Below are positions 9,405 to 20,734 of a stretch of DNA of 27,418 bases, piece by piece. The position numbers and the translations under genes are program-made. Every line of letters begins with the position of its first letter. Position 1 is the first letter of the stretch. The DNA comes from Rozella allomycis CSF55 (taxonomy: Eukaryota; Rozellomycota). Under the pieces are notes generated by a model, which saw only the letters and a list, made by a program, of their open reading frames with translations, was not told the origin of the DNA and searched no databases. The DNA is taken from the NCBI GenBank assembly GCA_000442015.1, contig KE561089.1, forward strand, positions 1 to 27,418, in the 5' to 3' direction.

Positions 9405-9979
9405 TAATTGGTTTCCGAAAAACGGGATCCCCCTTTTTTCCGAGGTCACATATTTTCCCAGCCCAGTGATTTACTCTTACGAGCCCACTTTTGACCTCGC
9501 GTAAACTTTTTAAGTTTACAGCCCATACTTTTTGCGTTTATAAGCCCAAGAAAGGAGGGAAAAAAGGAACGAAAAATTACGTTACGAGGGATCGAACCCT
9601 AGACCACGCAGACACTGGACATGGCATTAGCCATCATGCCAAAGCGTCTTATTGATATTCAGACAATCATTATTATTTATAGTTTATCAAATTTCATTGC
9701 TGGTTTTATGGGCTAAGTAGATTAATTGAGGTATGATGGCTTAGAAGTGGGCTCTAAAACTTAAGCAGTGGGCTGTAAAGATTAAAAAAAATAGAAAAAT
9801 ATAGAAAACTGGGCTGGGAAATGTAAATTTCAGTTTTTTGCCTATTTTTGCACTGTATTTTACGCGTGAAAATTGGTGTGGGCTGGCAAGAGAAATTTTG
9901 TGGGCTCGGAGATATTTTATTCTTTTTTCCGAAGGAGGCGAGATTACGGGAGCCAGTTAGGCTGATTGGATACCAATTA
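9405..9979. mobile_element. Inverted-repeat element with subterminal AGCCCA arrays and tRNA-like core
   Basis: About 575 bp. The ends are inverted copies of taattggtttcc (9405-9416) and ggataccaatta (9968-9979), 11 of 12 matching. Inside, AGCCCA occurs at 9460, 9482, 9520 and 9543 on the left. Its reverse complement TGGGCT occurs at 9709, 9748, 9769, 9810, 9879 and 9901 on the right. The arms therefore mirror each other around a centre. The shared blocks ctgggctgggaaa and gtgggctc appear in both arms. A tRNA-like segment lies in the middle. Terminal plus oriented subterminal repeats fit a non-autonomous DNA transposon (MITE or foldback). No transposase frame is seen and no clear target-site duplication. 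Family unassigned. Confidence 0.55.
9586..9655 (-). other. tRNA-like segment (pol III A/B boxes)
   Basis: Read on the minus strand it has tggcatgatggctaatgcc as an A box/D-arm and gggttcgatccc as a B box/T-arm (B box about 9589-9599). Acceptor and anticodon stems do not pair well, so I do not call a functional tRNA. It is either the head of a second SINE nested in the inverted-repeat element or a decayed tRNA captured by it. Confidence 0.55.
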
Positions 9980-10027
9980 CCATCAAATAATTTCAAATTA
10001 TTGACATCATTTTAAACTATTTATTAA

Positions 10028-10733
10028 CTACCTTGACGCAATTTTAGCCGCCTTTATTTTCAGTCTTGCATCATGATATTGTTTCTCATGTACTTTCATG
10101 TCATCTTTTAAATTTCTTTTGGAAATGGTAACAAAGGACTCCTTTTTCTGAAATCTAATAAACCTTACATTCGGATCTGCTTTGTAGTTCAATGACTCTG
10201 AATGAAGCACATCGGCGGGTTTCGGATCCCTTTCCACCTTTGGAACAAGCTTCCNNNNNNNNNNNNNNNNNNNNNNNNNNTTTTTCGAATTCAGTATTCT
10301 GGAACCCGATCATATCGAAGAATCTACTTTATCTTGCATTGTAAATTTACCTAGTAGGCATTCCATGTTGTTTTTGATATTTGATTTCATTGTCCAGGTC
10401 TTTGGGTGAGGTGACCGGGAATAATCGATCGTACTGGTTTGGCAAGTCCTTTTTTACAATTTCTGATGGATGCATTTTGGACAAGGCAGAGGGGAATCCT
10501 TTATTGAATATTTTGAGGGAATAGTTACCTTCTAGACATGGAATATTGTACAACCTTGATTGAGTGTTGAGTGGTAAGCCAGTTGGTTTCGAATATTTAT
10601 TATTGTCAAATAATGGACTTGCTTGTTTATTGGTTATACCTTGAGCGTATTTTCTTTGCTTTTTTGGAGAATAAGGAATGTGGGTATTGGTATCCATAGA
10701 GGTTAGGTAAGGAATATTTGTGGAAAAAATCAT
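10028..10733 (-). CDS. Unrecognised basic protein, interrupted by an N gap
   Basis: Exon 1 starts at the ATG at 10733 (MIFSTNIPYL; an upstream GTG frame to 10754 is not needed). It reads to MPTR, then a 27-nt intron at 10324-10350, then FFDMIGFQNTEFEK into the N run at 10255-10280. Beyond the gap the open frame KLVPKVERDPKPADV ends at 10028 (KIAASR-like basic end, TAG). The frame across the gap cannot be checked because the N length may be arbitrary. The protein is basic, Tyr/Pro/Asn-rich and has no signal peptide or membrane segment. The C-terminal part is helical and charged. I do not recognise it. It is divergent from the NEK kinase, sharing a ~245-bp promoter region. Confidence 0.6.
10255..10280. 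other. Assembly gap (26 N)
   Basis: A run of undetermined bases inside the coding region of the minus-strand gene. The number of N may not reflect true distance. Confidence 0.99.
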
Positions 10734-10978
10734 TTGATTGGGGATCACTGACACAGAGAATCATCAAAAGGTGAAGCTTTTAAACCTATCTTCAAATATG
10801 ATTTTGCTTGGTGACAATTTCTTCATATATATTTCAAGACTCGATAATCAATAATTAATTATTTTATTGTCGACTATGAATAAAACGCCATTTAATTCCG
10901 TTCAACAAAAATTTGGATTCCTGGCCTGTAATATTTGCCGAAATTTCTTTTTGTTTTGATTTCAATTTTGGCGCCAAA
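10734..10978. promoter_or_regulatory. Divergent promoter region
   Basis: About 245 bp between the starts of the unrecognised minus-strand gene and the NEK kinase. It is AT-rich, with TATA-like stretches (atatatatttc near 10825, and aataattaattatttta near 10850-10866). A palindromic ttggcgccaaa lies just before the kinase ATG (10968-10978), resembling an E2F-type site. Its use here is inference. Confidence 0.4.
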
Positions 10979-12540
<1,562 letters not shown>

Positions 12541-12622
12541 CACCAAATAAACTCTTTTCATTGTATTTTAAATATTCTTTCAAATTCATACTTCTGTTTA
12601 CATTTCAGATTTCATCCAAATA

Positions 12623-15600
12623 ATGGTCACCCAACAGCCCTCCAGCTCAAATGACCGTGTAAAACTTTGTAAGATCATTTTTTGTCTTGATAAAAGCAAT
12701 AACTATCCACCAATCAAAAGGATTAAAAGGTTCAAAAGGTGACAAAATATCATCACTAGTCCGAACTCAATTCGCAGATTATGAGTATAAAGATGTAACT
12801 TTATAAACTGCCAAACAAAGACAAAAGTAATCAATGATGCAGTTGACGCCGCCTACGATTTTACTACAGATTGGGACCTTCAAATAGACGAGGTAAACAA
12901 CTTAGTAGACGACAAAATTAGAAATTAATTGACACTTTTCTAAACAAAAGAGTCTCATTCACAATAATCGAGGTTTTGCCAAAAGAAAAATCAGCCCTTC
13001 TAGCTACAGCCAGTGTGCACTTAAAAGATCCCTTTGTATTCAAGCCAAATGAACTGAAAACCAGCTTACAGCTGCCTCTTGTTTACGCGGCTGGAAAACA
13101 GGGTATTAATGATCTACCACCCGCCTTTCTCACCGTTACTGTGAGTTTGGATAGGCCGTTACTTTCACATGAGGAACTTGAAAACGGGAATATAATGACA
13201 TTCAAGTTTAGTGACTTTTCTCCAACTCCCGATGACTGGACCCTCAAGGAACCAAATGAAAGAGATTTGAATTCCAGTAACATCCATTAATTGGTAATTC
13301 GAGATATTTATAGCTATACAATAAATACTGTACTACCGCTTAACGAGAAAAAGAATCGAATGGTATCTATACCTAATGGGGTGTTAACAAACCACATTGA
13401 AAGCACACTAGGTAGATACATCAAAACATTCACATTAGAATCCAATATGTCACTCGCAGCAGCACAAGAACCAGTTCAGACAGGTGAAAAAGGCGACGAG
13501 ATCATCGTGACCTGGAGAAAACCTGTTTCGTTTTGGCTATCTCCCGAAGCTACTTCTAAACTGCGAGAAAGAATTTCTAGAAAAAAGCCTTTAGTGTTCG
13601 AAGTAATTTTTGATCGTATAATTCCTAGTTTGTTCGTGAACTCCAGCCAAAGTTTTCAAGTGTGCAAGACACTGCGTCATCGCGATTCAAGGGTCGGTTT
13701 GTAGTTGATGGCACACAACTGCTTTTCCCAAAAGTTTTGAATATTCAAGGCAAATACAATGTTGAGAGTTTTGAAAACACAATTTCGTTGGACACTGAAG
13801 AAGAAAGCAGACGGATATCGATCCACTCGGCAGGGAAATCAAAAAATTCCGTTGATGCTGGGAAACGTAAAATGGTTTAAGGTTTTTAATAGCATCTTTG
13901 TATCGTGGACTTGGAACAACGATAACTCTAGACTTGTCGCTAAATAAGCCTTTGTTAGAAAAGAAGAAACTGCAGCCAGTACGTTCAAAAGATCAATTAA
14001 ATAGATAACAAAAAGAGTCCGAGATATAATACCATTAAAGTCCCCTAATCAGAATAGCATATCTGCTAGACGAAGGCAAAGAGCGATACAGCTATTTGAA
14101 GAGAAAATTATCGCAGTCCTTTGTAACCTATCAACAAAATACAAGGATATGCTTCAATATGATATCAAGGATCCTAATTTGACCGAAGAGGTACAAATTA
14201 TAGTTACATATCCACAAGGAACTCAAGAAGCAACTAGTGTTCTTTCTAAACAGATCAGGAACATATTATCAGCTAAAAGAGCATCTCAAAATAGCTGTAA
14301 CTTCAGTTGTCCGTGAGGTAATTGGTGCTTGTTATTAATTTTAGCATTTCAATCAAAAATCCGCATTTGCACCGCCGGCTGAAATGAAGTCATTTTTGAA
14401 TGAAGTCTATGTTTACATGATGGACAAGCTAAATGGAATTCTAGGGCGGGCATTTCAAGTTGAAAACGCATACAATACATCTGTTTCAAAAACAGCCATG
14501 TCTTATGATTCTGGCCATTTAAAACAACTGGCTGAAGAATCAGAACAAGAGAAATGGACAGAGATGGCAAATTTGTTTCACCTGGAAAGAATATCTCGCG
14601 CGGAAAATGATGTGGAGTTTTGGTATCTATTTTCATAATTTCGTATAGGTTTGATTACGCAAATTTTTGCATGAGGAGCGGCATGTCTGAAAAAGCGGAG
14701 GAATGTTATAGGATAATTTTAGGCTACTCTGATACGCACGCGCCAACCTTGATGGCATATGGTGTGTACTGCACTTGTGCAGGGAAATATTCCGATGGAT
14801 TGCTTTTTTTGAGAAGTGCTATCGAGATATGTCCAAAGGATCCTTTGCCTTTGACTCTATTAGTATTATTCAAATGCTTGGATTTTAGGCATACTATTAC
14901 CACTTTGCAGACAAGGATTATGAAGCAGAACACATCATGGAAATGGTTAAGGACATTACCAAGACTGAAAATAAGACAAATGTTCTCGAATTTTTGATAA
15001 GCATTCAAGCTGAGAAATTCGTAGAGTTGTCCATTGCACAAGTATACCTTTGATTTTTTTGCGACTAGGATATACTCAAAGGGCCATCGTGTAAACCATA
15101 TTTGCAGCTGACACGGTTGTACCTACAGCGAAAGGCAATAAAAAAGGCCGAAGAAACCGTTAAGAAGGCTTTAGACATAAATAAAAACAGTGGAGAAGGA
15201 TGGTTACTTCTTGGACACGTTCATTATTACGCAAAGCAATATCAGGAAGCTCTAATCGCTTACCAAAGGACCCTAAATTTCGAAGATCAAATTAACAGTA
15301 AATTAAATCTCTATCAACAAATAGATGTCAATGATAAACTGATATTATACCAAAATCTTGGGTATCTCTACCTGCGATCCGAGTTACACTCAGACTATGA
15401 GTCCGCAAAGTCTGCTTTTGTAAAGTCTTCTCAGATTAAGCCAACTTCATCGTCGTGGTTAGGAATAGGGATATCTTGTCTTAAAATGAAACAATACTCA
15501 GATGCAGAAGATGCGTTTTCTGAAGCGGTGACATTAAATAACCGCAAAGGCGACATTTGGGCCTTTTTAGCAATATTTTGTTTAGAGACCAACAGAACAT

Positions 15601-16012
15601 TCGAAGCCAATCAAAGTCTACGGCAAGCACTTCGTTGTAGAATATTCGACGCTTCCGTTTTAGAGTAAAAATATGTTCGACAATAGAAAGGCAACTTGGT
15701 GTAGCTTACATGCAACAATCTTTGTATCAAGAGGCAGCGGAGTGTTTGAGATACTCTTTAACTTTTGAAGATAATGAGAGGATTCGAGACTTATTAGCCC
15801 AGGCTATTTCTCATCATCCAAAAGCGGAAATGGTATCTAATCCTCAAAGCGCACCTATGATGCAAAAAAGTAAAACATTTGTAGAAGAAAAGAATACCGC
15901 CAGGGAAATGACTCCACAAATGAAGCGCGCTGCATTGACAGCGTCATCATCAAACCAGCTTAGCCCAAATCTAGGCCATAAATTGAGATCCGCAAAATTA
16001 AAACCACAATAA
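12623..16012 (+). CDS. CFAP70: CFAP70 (cilia and flagella associated protein 70; TTC18)
   Basis: About 1013 aa in fourteen exons, with thirteen introns of 26-29 nt: 12669-12696, 12795-12820, 12893-12921, 13277-13303, 13603-13628, 13867-13892, 13979-14004, 14191-14218, 14318-14344, 14623-14648, 14863-14888, 15042-15068 and 15665-15690. CFAP70 is an axonemal protein at the base of the outer dynein arms, needed for flagellar beating (known of the family). The N-terminal half has the family's C2-like start (KGLKGSKGDKISSLVRTQF) and the IIEVLPKEK, FKGRF and KPLLEKK blocks. The middle has LNRSGTYYQLKEHLK and VTSVVRE, matching the conserved helical part. From WFDYANFC on come TPR units (AEECYRIILGYS, GEGWLLLGHVHYYAKQ, AEDAFSEAVTLNN, GDIWAFLAIFCLE). 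It strongly implies a motile flagellum. The stop overlaps AATAAA. Confidence 0.9.
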
Positions 16013-16396
16013 ATGCCACGTTTTTGAAACAAATGTTTGAATATTTGTCTTATTTTCTAACAAAATCGCCTTGAAGTGTACAATAGAATTTATAGATGCA
16101 TCCATTTTGTCCTTGGGTACAGTTTCAAACATAGTCTTTACGCTGTTTTCCCTTGTTCCACAAATAGACAAATATGGACAATTCACCACAATGAACTTGT
16201 AGTTTTCCAATATAGTTCTCAAAAATCAAGTAAGGACAGCATAAAATTTTCTAAATACGAGAATTTGCTTAGTACATTTTAGCCCTGAAGTTCGTATCGC
16301 TTCAATTTCATGGATGAAGCTTTCAGTTTGTTGGTTGAAGGCCAAAAATAGATGACAGGACTTAGGCAGGAGTTCATGCAGGGTGTTTCCGCTTTG
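15998..16396 (-). CDS. Unresolved small gene, probably more than one exon
   Basis: A minus-strand stretch with coding character (e.g. LFLAFNQQTESFIHEIEAIR, CTKQILVFRKFY, VNCPYLSICGTRENSVK). An acceptor-like cag...ctag precedes it near 16397. A TGA interrupts the frame near 16230. Two introns could remove it: a 42-nt one that keeps the same frame, or a 20-nt one that moves to another open frame. The first leaves the more natural protein (KFYAFIVVNCPYL...). The 5' exon(s) between 16400 and 16540 are not settled, and no start can be chosen. The 3' end overlaps the CFAP70 stop by about 15 nt on the opposite strand. No family recognised. Confidence 0.4.
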
Positions 16397-16823
16397 CTAG
16401 TGCTGGAATTATGAAGGTGGTTTTGGTTAAAATTTGAACTTGATGAGAGATCGGCTGTCGGCGAAATTGAAACTGCTATCACACCTTATACTAATTTAAT
16501 AAACTTTTCAAAGCAACATAGAACCTAATTTCATGTTGATTGTTGAATCCTTTTCTTGCGATTAAGTCTACAGTTGCATTTAAATATCAAACATCAAATA
16601 AGTGATCATAAATGATCAATGATCAATCCTCTATCATATGGATGTTAATAGCAATGATCATTATAATTGTCTACTTGGATGAGAAACCCTGGCCTGAAAG
16701 TTGTATTAACTCAACAATTAACAAATCGTTCTTATTTCTGGTTCGTAAACTCATAAAACTCAAGAATAATCATTCTTATTTCTGTATCGTTAACTCATAA
16801 AAGATAAGAAGAATTTATTTATC
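16397..16823. other. Intergenic: TGATCA cluster and 30-bp imperfect direct repeat
   Basis: May hold the first exon(s) of the preceding minus-strand gene at its left end. Four TGATCA palindromes fall at 16603, 16613, 16620 and 16655. An imperfect 30-bp direct repeat (ttcttatttctg...actcataaaa) lies at 16729-16758 and 16773-16802, just past the 3' end of NAA15. Nothing else is seen. Confidence 0.5.
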
Positions 16824-18928
16824 TTATATTTTGAGGGATTCAAAAAGGCCAGGAAGATTACCTTGAAGTGATTCTAAAATTTCATTCCATGATGGTGGGA
16901 GAGGTTTTGTTGAATCTAAACTGCTGGTTGAAAGAAAAGAATGAAATTTTAAAAGATGATCTTTTGCATAATCCATATCTATTGAAATGAGTTGTTTCAA
17001 AGCATCTAAAGCAGATTTATAATCATTCAATCTAAAATTAACTTCGAATGATGCGTTCCAAGTCTCCTTCTTTTCAGTGAAATGAGCAATTAAAGGCTTT
17101 AGAAATCTTGAAGCTGATTCAAGATAATTTTCTGGAGAATCTTCTGATTCAGATTCTGGTTTAATGATTCCATCGTGCAATTGAAGATAAATGTTTATTG
17201 CAGGGATTGCAGCGTTGAAATAATTTGAATGTTTTTTAATCTCATCTTCTAATTTTAATAAATCTAGATAAGATCTTAAAGGCATTTTTCTCAAGACGTA
17301 AGAATGGAAATCAAATTGATCATCCCAAAAATCATTAAAAAAAGATTCAATTCTATTAAAATATTTCAATGCTTCTTTGAATCTATTTAATCTTAGATTA
17401 GCATTAGCCATTTCTAAAGTAAACCAAATAACTTGCATTTCCACTAGATCGTTTAATGGATCTTTGGAATCTCCTTGTTTAGCAAAAAGAGAAATTATTT
17501 TTTCTGCTTTTTCAATTTCGTTGTTTCTTAAATAATATTTACATGATTTTGTATTAACAAATCTATCTTGGAGATCCAATTCTCTTGCTTCATTCATAAC
17601 ACACGCAGCATTTTCTAAATCTCCTTTATGTTTCAAGATTCTCGCTTTGATCATGTAAAGCTCAACTAATGTTGGCGTATGTTCAATTGCTTTATCAATT
17701 GTTTCTATCGCTTCTTCATATCTCTTTTCATAATCCAAATGTTGCGCTATAAAATAATTCATCCAAACAACCTTTTCTGGCTCATTTTTCTTTTCTTCAA
17801 ACAATTTTTTTACAATTCTAAAAATGGATTCTGAATTCTCAGAATAAAGAAATTTCAAATTCACAAAACATGAAGGGATTCCCTTGTCAAAACAAATATT
17901 CAAATATTTTTCAATTCTTTCCTCCAAATTGCTTTTGCTTATTTTCATCATTTCAATCAACAATCCAATCGACTTTTCATTCTTTTTAAAGTAAGGCTCA
18001 TAAACAACTTCTACTACCTTGTCACATTCCTTTTCCCTATCCAATCCCAAAGCTTTCTCCAAATCCTTAAAATAATCAATCTTATTCCCATTGCATTCAA
18101 TCAACTCTCTAATAATCTTCTCCGCCTCTTTATTCCTTCCCATCATCAAATTCAATTTCACCTTCATCTCCATCATCCCAATCTTATCACAAATCTGCCC
18201 TTTCCTCTTCTCCAATTCCTTCAACGCCTCTTCATAATCCCCCTTGTCCATCATTATCTGCGCCTTGTACAAATACAACTCGCTATCCTCATACTCACCC
18301 ATCGACTCACTAGACTCCTCAATCGACTCAAACACCTCCAAAGCCTTGCCATACTTTTTATCCAAATGAAACGCCATCGCCAACGCAACCCAGTTCGCCC
18401 GCACATTCGGCCGCTGCTCAAGCATCCTCTGGCGAGAATCAGCATACCCTTCAAACTGCCGGAACTGCATCTGCAGCACCGACAAGTCACGCAAAATTTG
18501 CATATTCTCGCGATCCTGCTTGGACGCCATTTTATAACACTTCATCGCCTCTTCATAATTTTTATCCATGCGGTGCACTATCCCATACACATGCCAACCT
18601 ATCACAATTATTCGGATCACTTACACACATGCGATCTTATCGCTTGCTTCAATCCTTGCTTCACACAGTCATAAGCCTCCTCTTTTCTATTCAAATTTCG
18701 CAGAAAAAGGCCCTTCAAAGAAAGAGTTTCTTTTAAATTATATTTCGAATAGTTACCTCCGTGATCAGGACACTTTTTCAAAATTTGATCAGCTGTTTTT
18801 AAACCTCGCTTGTATTGCTTATTCTCATACAATTTCTGGTTTAAAAAATACATAAATTTTACCAAGAGCTGCTTAAATAATGCTGCCTCTTTACTAGGAA
18901 GAACTTGACTGTTGGATTTTTGAGCCAT
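16824..18928 (-). CDS. NAA15: NAA15, auxiliary subunit of the NatA N-terminal acetyltransferase
   Basis: About 692 aa, two exons; one 26-nt intron at 18599-18624 falls in the family's conserved SHVCWHVYG, leaving it intact after splicing. NAA15 wraps around the catalytic NAA10 and anchors NatA to ribosomes, acetylating N-termini of nascent proteins (known). The start MAQKSNSQVLPSKEAALFKQ matches the family's PLP.KE..LFK opening. TPR helices follow throughout (YEEAMKCYKMA, RANWVALAMAFHL, EALKELEKRKGQICDK, PTLVELYMIKARILKHKGD, LDLQDRFVNTKSCKYYLRN). The FDFHSYVLRKMPLRSYLDLL block is the typical late NARP1 region. It is shorter than the human protein, missing part of the variable C-terminus. The 5' ~500 bp is clearly richer in G/C at third positions than the rest of the gene. 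Confidence 0.92.
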
Positions 18929-18985
18929 GATACAAGGGTCAGGATAGGCAACATTAATAGTAAGAAATAAGATAGGAATAGAGAT

Positions 18986-19930
18986 TTATTCAATTTCAAT
19001 AGTTTTAACTTCTTTGTGGGTATTGGTTATCGTGGTTGGCTCTTGTCCAGCGACTTGCTCAATAACAGTGTCTGACACTTCAACAGTTTCTATGATATGA
19101 GGTTTATGCACCACCTCTTGTTCATCTTCATTTTCTTGTTCATCTTCATCTTGGTCTTCATTATCTTTGTCTGCTGACTCACGTCCGCTGGTCACTTCAG
19201 ATACCGTGGTGTTTCTTTCCTCCGCATCACCCTCAAAAAAGAGAACCAATAATAATTCCAAAATTTTGTCTTTGGATTCTGCTACTGGCCATCCTTCAAA
19301 GGGTAAAACAATCCCATTGACTTTATTGATCAGAGATTCATTAATCTCGCCAGGACATATTTCGTCCCAAATAGCTTTTAAACTAAAATTCATCTCATAC
19401 CTAAATATTCATCTCTAATTAGCTTCAAAGTAGACTCGTCAAAGTCTTTTGGACCGTATTTCTCAACTTTATCAAAAACCTTGATTATTATTTAAAGATA
19501 ATCCTACTTGCTTTAAGAATTCAACAAAGGCTCTGCTTTGTTCATAATCTTCAGGTATCTGCTCTTCCGCCTCTTGCTTTGAAGGGATTTCAAATGAAAC
19601 AGACTAAATCAATCCGTATAGACTAATGTACCTTCTTATTCGATCCCTTTGATAAAATTTCAAAGACACTATAATCATCTTTTCCTATAATATTTACCAT
19701 TTTTTAACAAATTGATAGACAATTTCCCAATCTTCTTTATTCTCAACTTCATTCAACAAAGTCAGGATGCCTCTAAAATATGGAAGATTTGGCAATGGAG
19801 ACTTGATCAATTCCCCAAACACAGCCTTGATGGATCTGTGGATTTCATGGTCGCCTGGACTATCCCGAATCTCAGCCTTTTCATCCACGCTAAATATTAA
19901 ACTTGACCAAAATTTACTATTCAGTTCCAT
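18986..19930 (-). CDS. Unrecognised acidic-tailed protein
   Basis: About 277 aa, five exons; introns at 19669-19697, 19604-19631, 19480-19507 and 19375-19400. The ATG at 19930 gives MELNSKFWSS. The protein is helical, with conserved-looking segments (LPYFRGILTLLNEVENKEDW, LIRDEYLAIWDEICPGE, VLPFEGWPVAES, ILELLLVLFFEGD). A strongly acidic Gln/Glu/Asp run and a Val/Thr/Glu-rich tail follow. No signal peptide or membrane segment. I cannot name the family; the helical FEGWP block looks like a conserved domain edge. It lies head-to-tail behind the coiled-coil gene, overlapping it by 14 nt in another frame. The TAA stop lies within AATAAA. Confidence 0.65.
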
Positions 19931-20424
19931 GGGCCAACAAATTTGAGTAGTAATTGATCTCTCCTTGAATGGCGTTCAGATCCTTAATTTTTTGGCGTAA
20001 CACAGCTCTCACATCAACAGCAGTCTTGGCTGGTACGCCTAATGATTCACTAACTGCATCTTGGCGCACTTTTATTTGCTCCATTTTGGCTTCAATTTGC
20101 TCATCAACTTGCTACATAAGTGACCCCGGAAGCAGTTACCTCTACACTATCTTGCTGCATTTGTTCAGCCTTGTCCAATACACTTATTTTGTCAAACATC
20201 GCTTTAAGCTGCTGCTCTTTGCCCTGCAACATGTCAAATTGTCTTTGCGCCATAAGCTCCTGCTGTCTCTTCAATGCCTTTAATTCTTCAAGCTTTGCCA
20301 ACTTTTCATTATATTCATTCATAAGGGACTCCAGCTGCTGCTTCTGCTCCGCGTTGAATTCTTCATTGGCAGGTGTTGTTGTGATATTAATCTGATTCAT
20401 GAAATTTCTATAAAGGGTTGCCAT
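19917..20424 (-). CDS. Unrecognised coiled-coil protein
   Basis: About 159 aa, two exons, 28-nt intron at 20112-20139. The ATG at 20424 gives MATLYRNFMN. Residues ~20-110 are a continuous coiled coil rich in Gln, Glu, Lys and Leu (EQKQQLESLMNEYNEKLAKL, QGKEQQLKAMFDKISVLDKA). Removing the intron keeps the heptads going (DSVE|QVDEQIEAKMEQIK). The end is KDLNAIQGEINYYSNLLAHG. The stop lies 14 nt inside the next gene on the same strand. Small coiled-coil proteins of this kind occur in kinetochore, trafficking and axonemal complexes; the sequence does not choose between them. Confidence 0.65.
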
Positions 20425-20734
20425 TAAACCTTCATTAATACAATTTTGTATAAAAATCTGCTAAAATTTTAACTTTAAACGTCGAATTATTTGAATAGCT
20501 TGGTCATTTGAGATAATTTTGTTCTCACTATTCAATTGACTTGTGGAACCGGATTGCCACTACTCTAATGGGATGATTATTTCATTTATAATACCGATTC
20601 ATTTTTTTCAAAATCACCAAAAATGACTATATTTACTGAATGTTGCCTAACAACCTGTTATGAAAACTACAATCCAACAGTCTGGGCCCCCGCTTTTAAC
20701 CGTTGACTTGAATGGAGTGCACAATTTAAAACGT
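20425..20734. promoter_or_regulatory. Divergent intergenic region
   Basis: About 310 bp between the coiled-coil gene (minus) and the next plus-strand gene. It is AT-rich with one GC-richer patch (ggtctgggcccccgc-like, near 20680-20695). No gene, tRNA or repeat seen. Confidence 0.45.

Noticed and set aside
9586-9655. Functional tRNA gene
   Set aside because: Acceptor and anticodon stems pair poorly; treated as tRNA-like sequence within a mobile element.
13600-13680. Frameshift in CFAP70
   Set aside because: Explained by a canonical 26-nt intron at 13603-13628.
16612-16800. 62-residue plus-strand open frame
   Set aside because: It is AT-rich and lies over the TGATCA cluster and direct repeat; no coding signal beyond absence of stops.
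18366-18855. Plus-strand open frames opposite NAA15
   Set aside because: Shadows of the NAA15 coding strand with no family resemblance.
19375-19400. Separate gene starting at 19393 (MNFSLKAIW)
   Set aside because: A 26-nt intron joins LIRDEYL to AIWDEICPGE in one gene; the apparent start lies within the intron.
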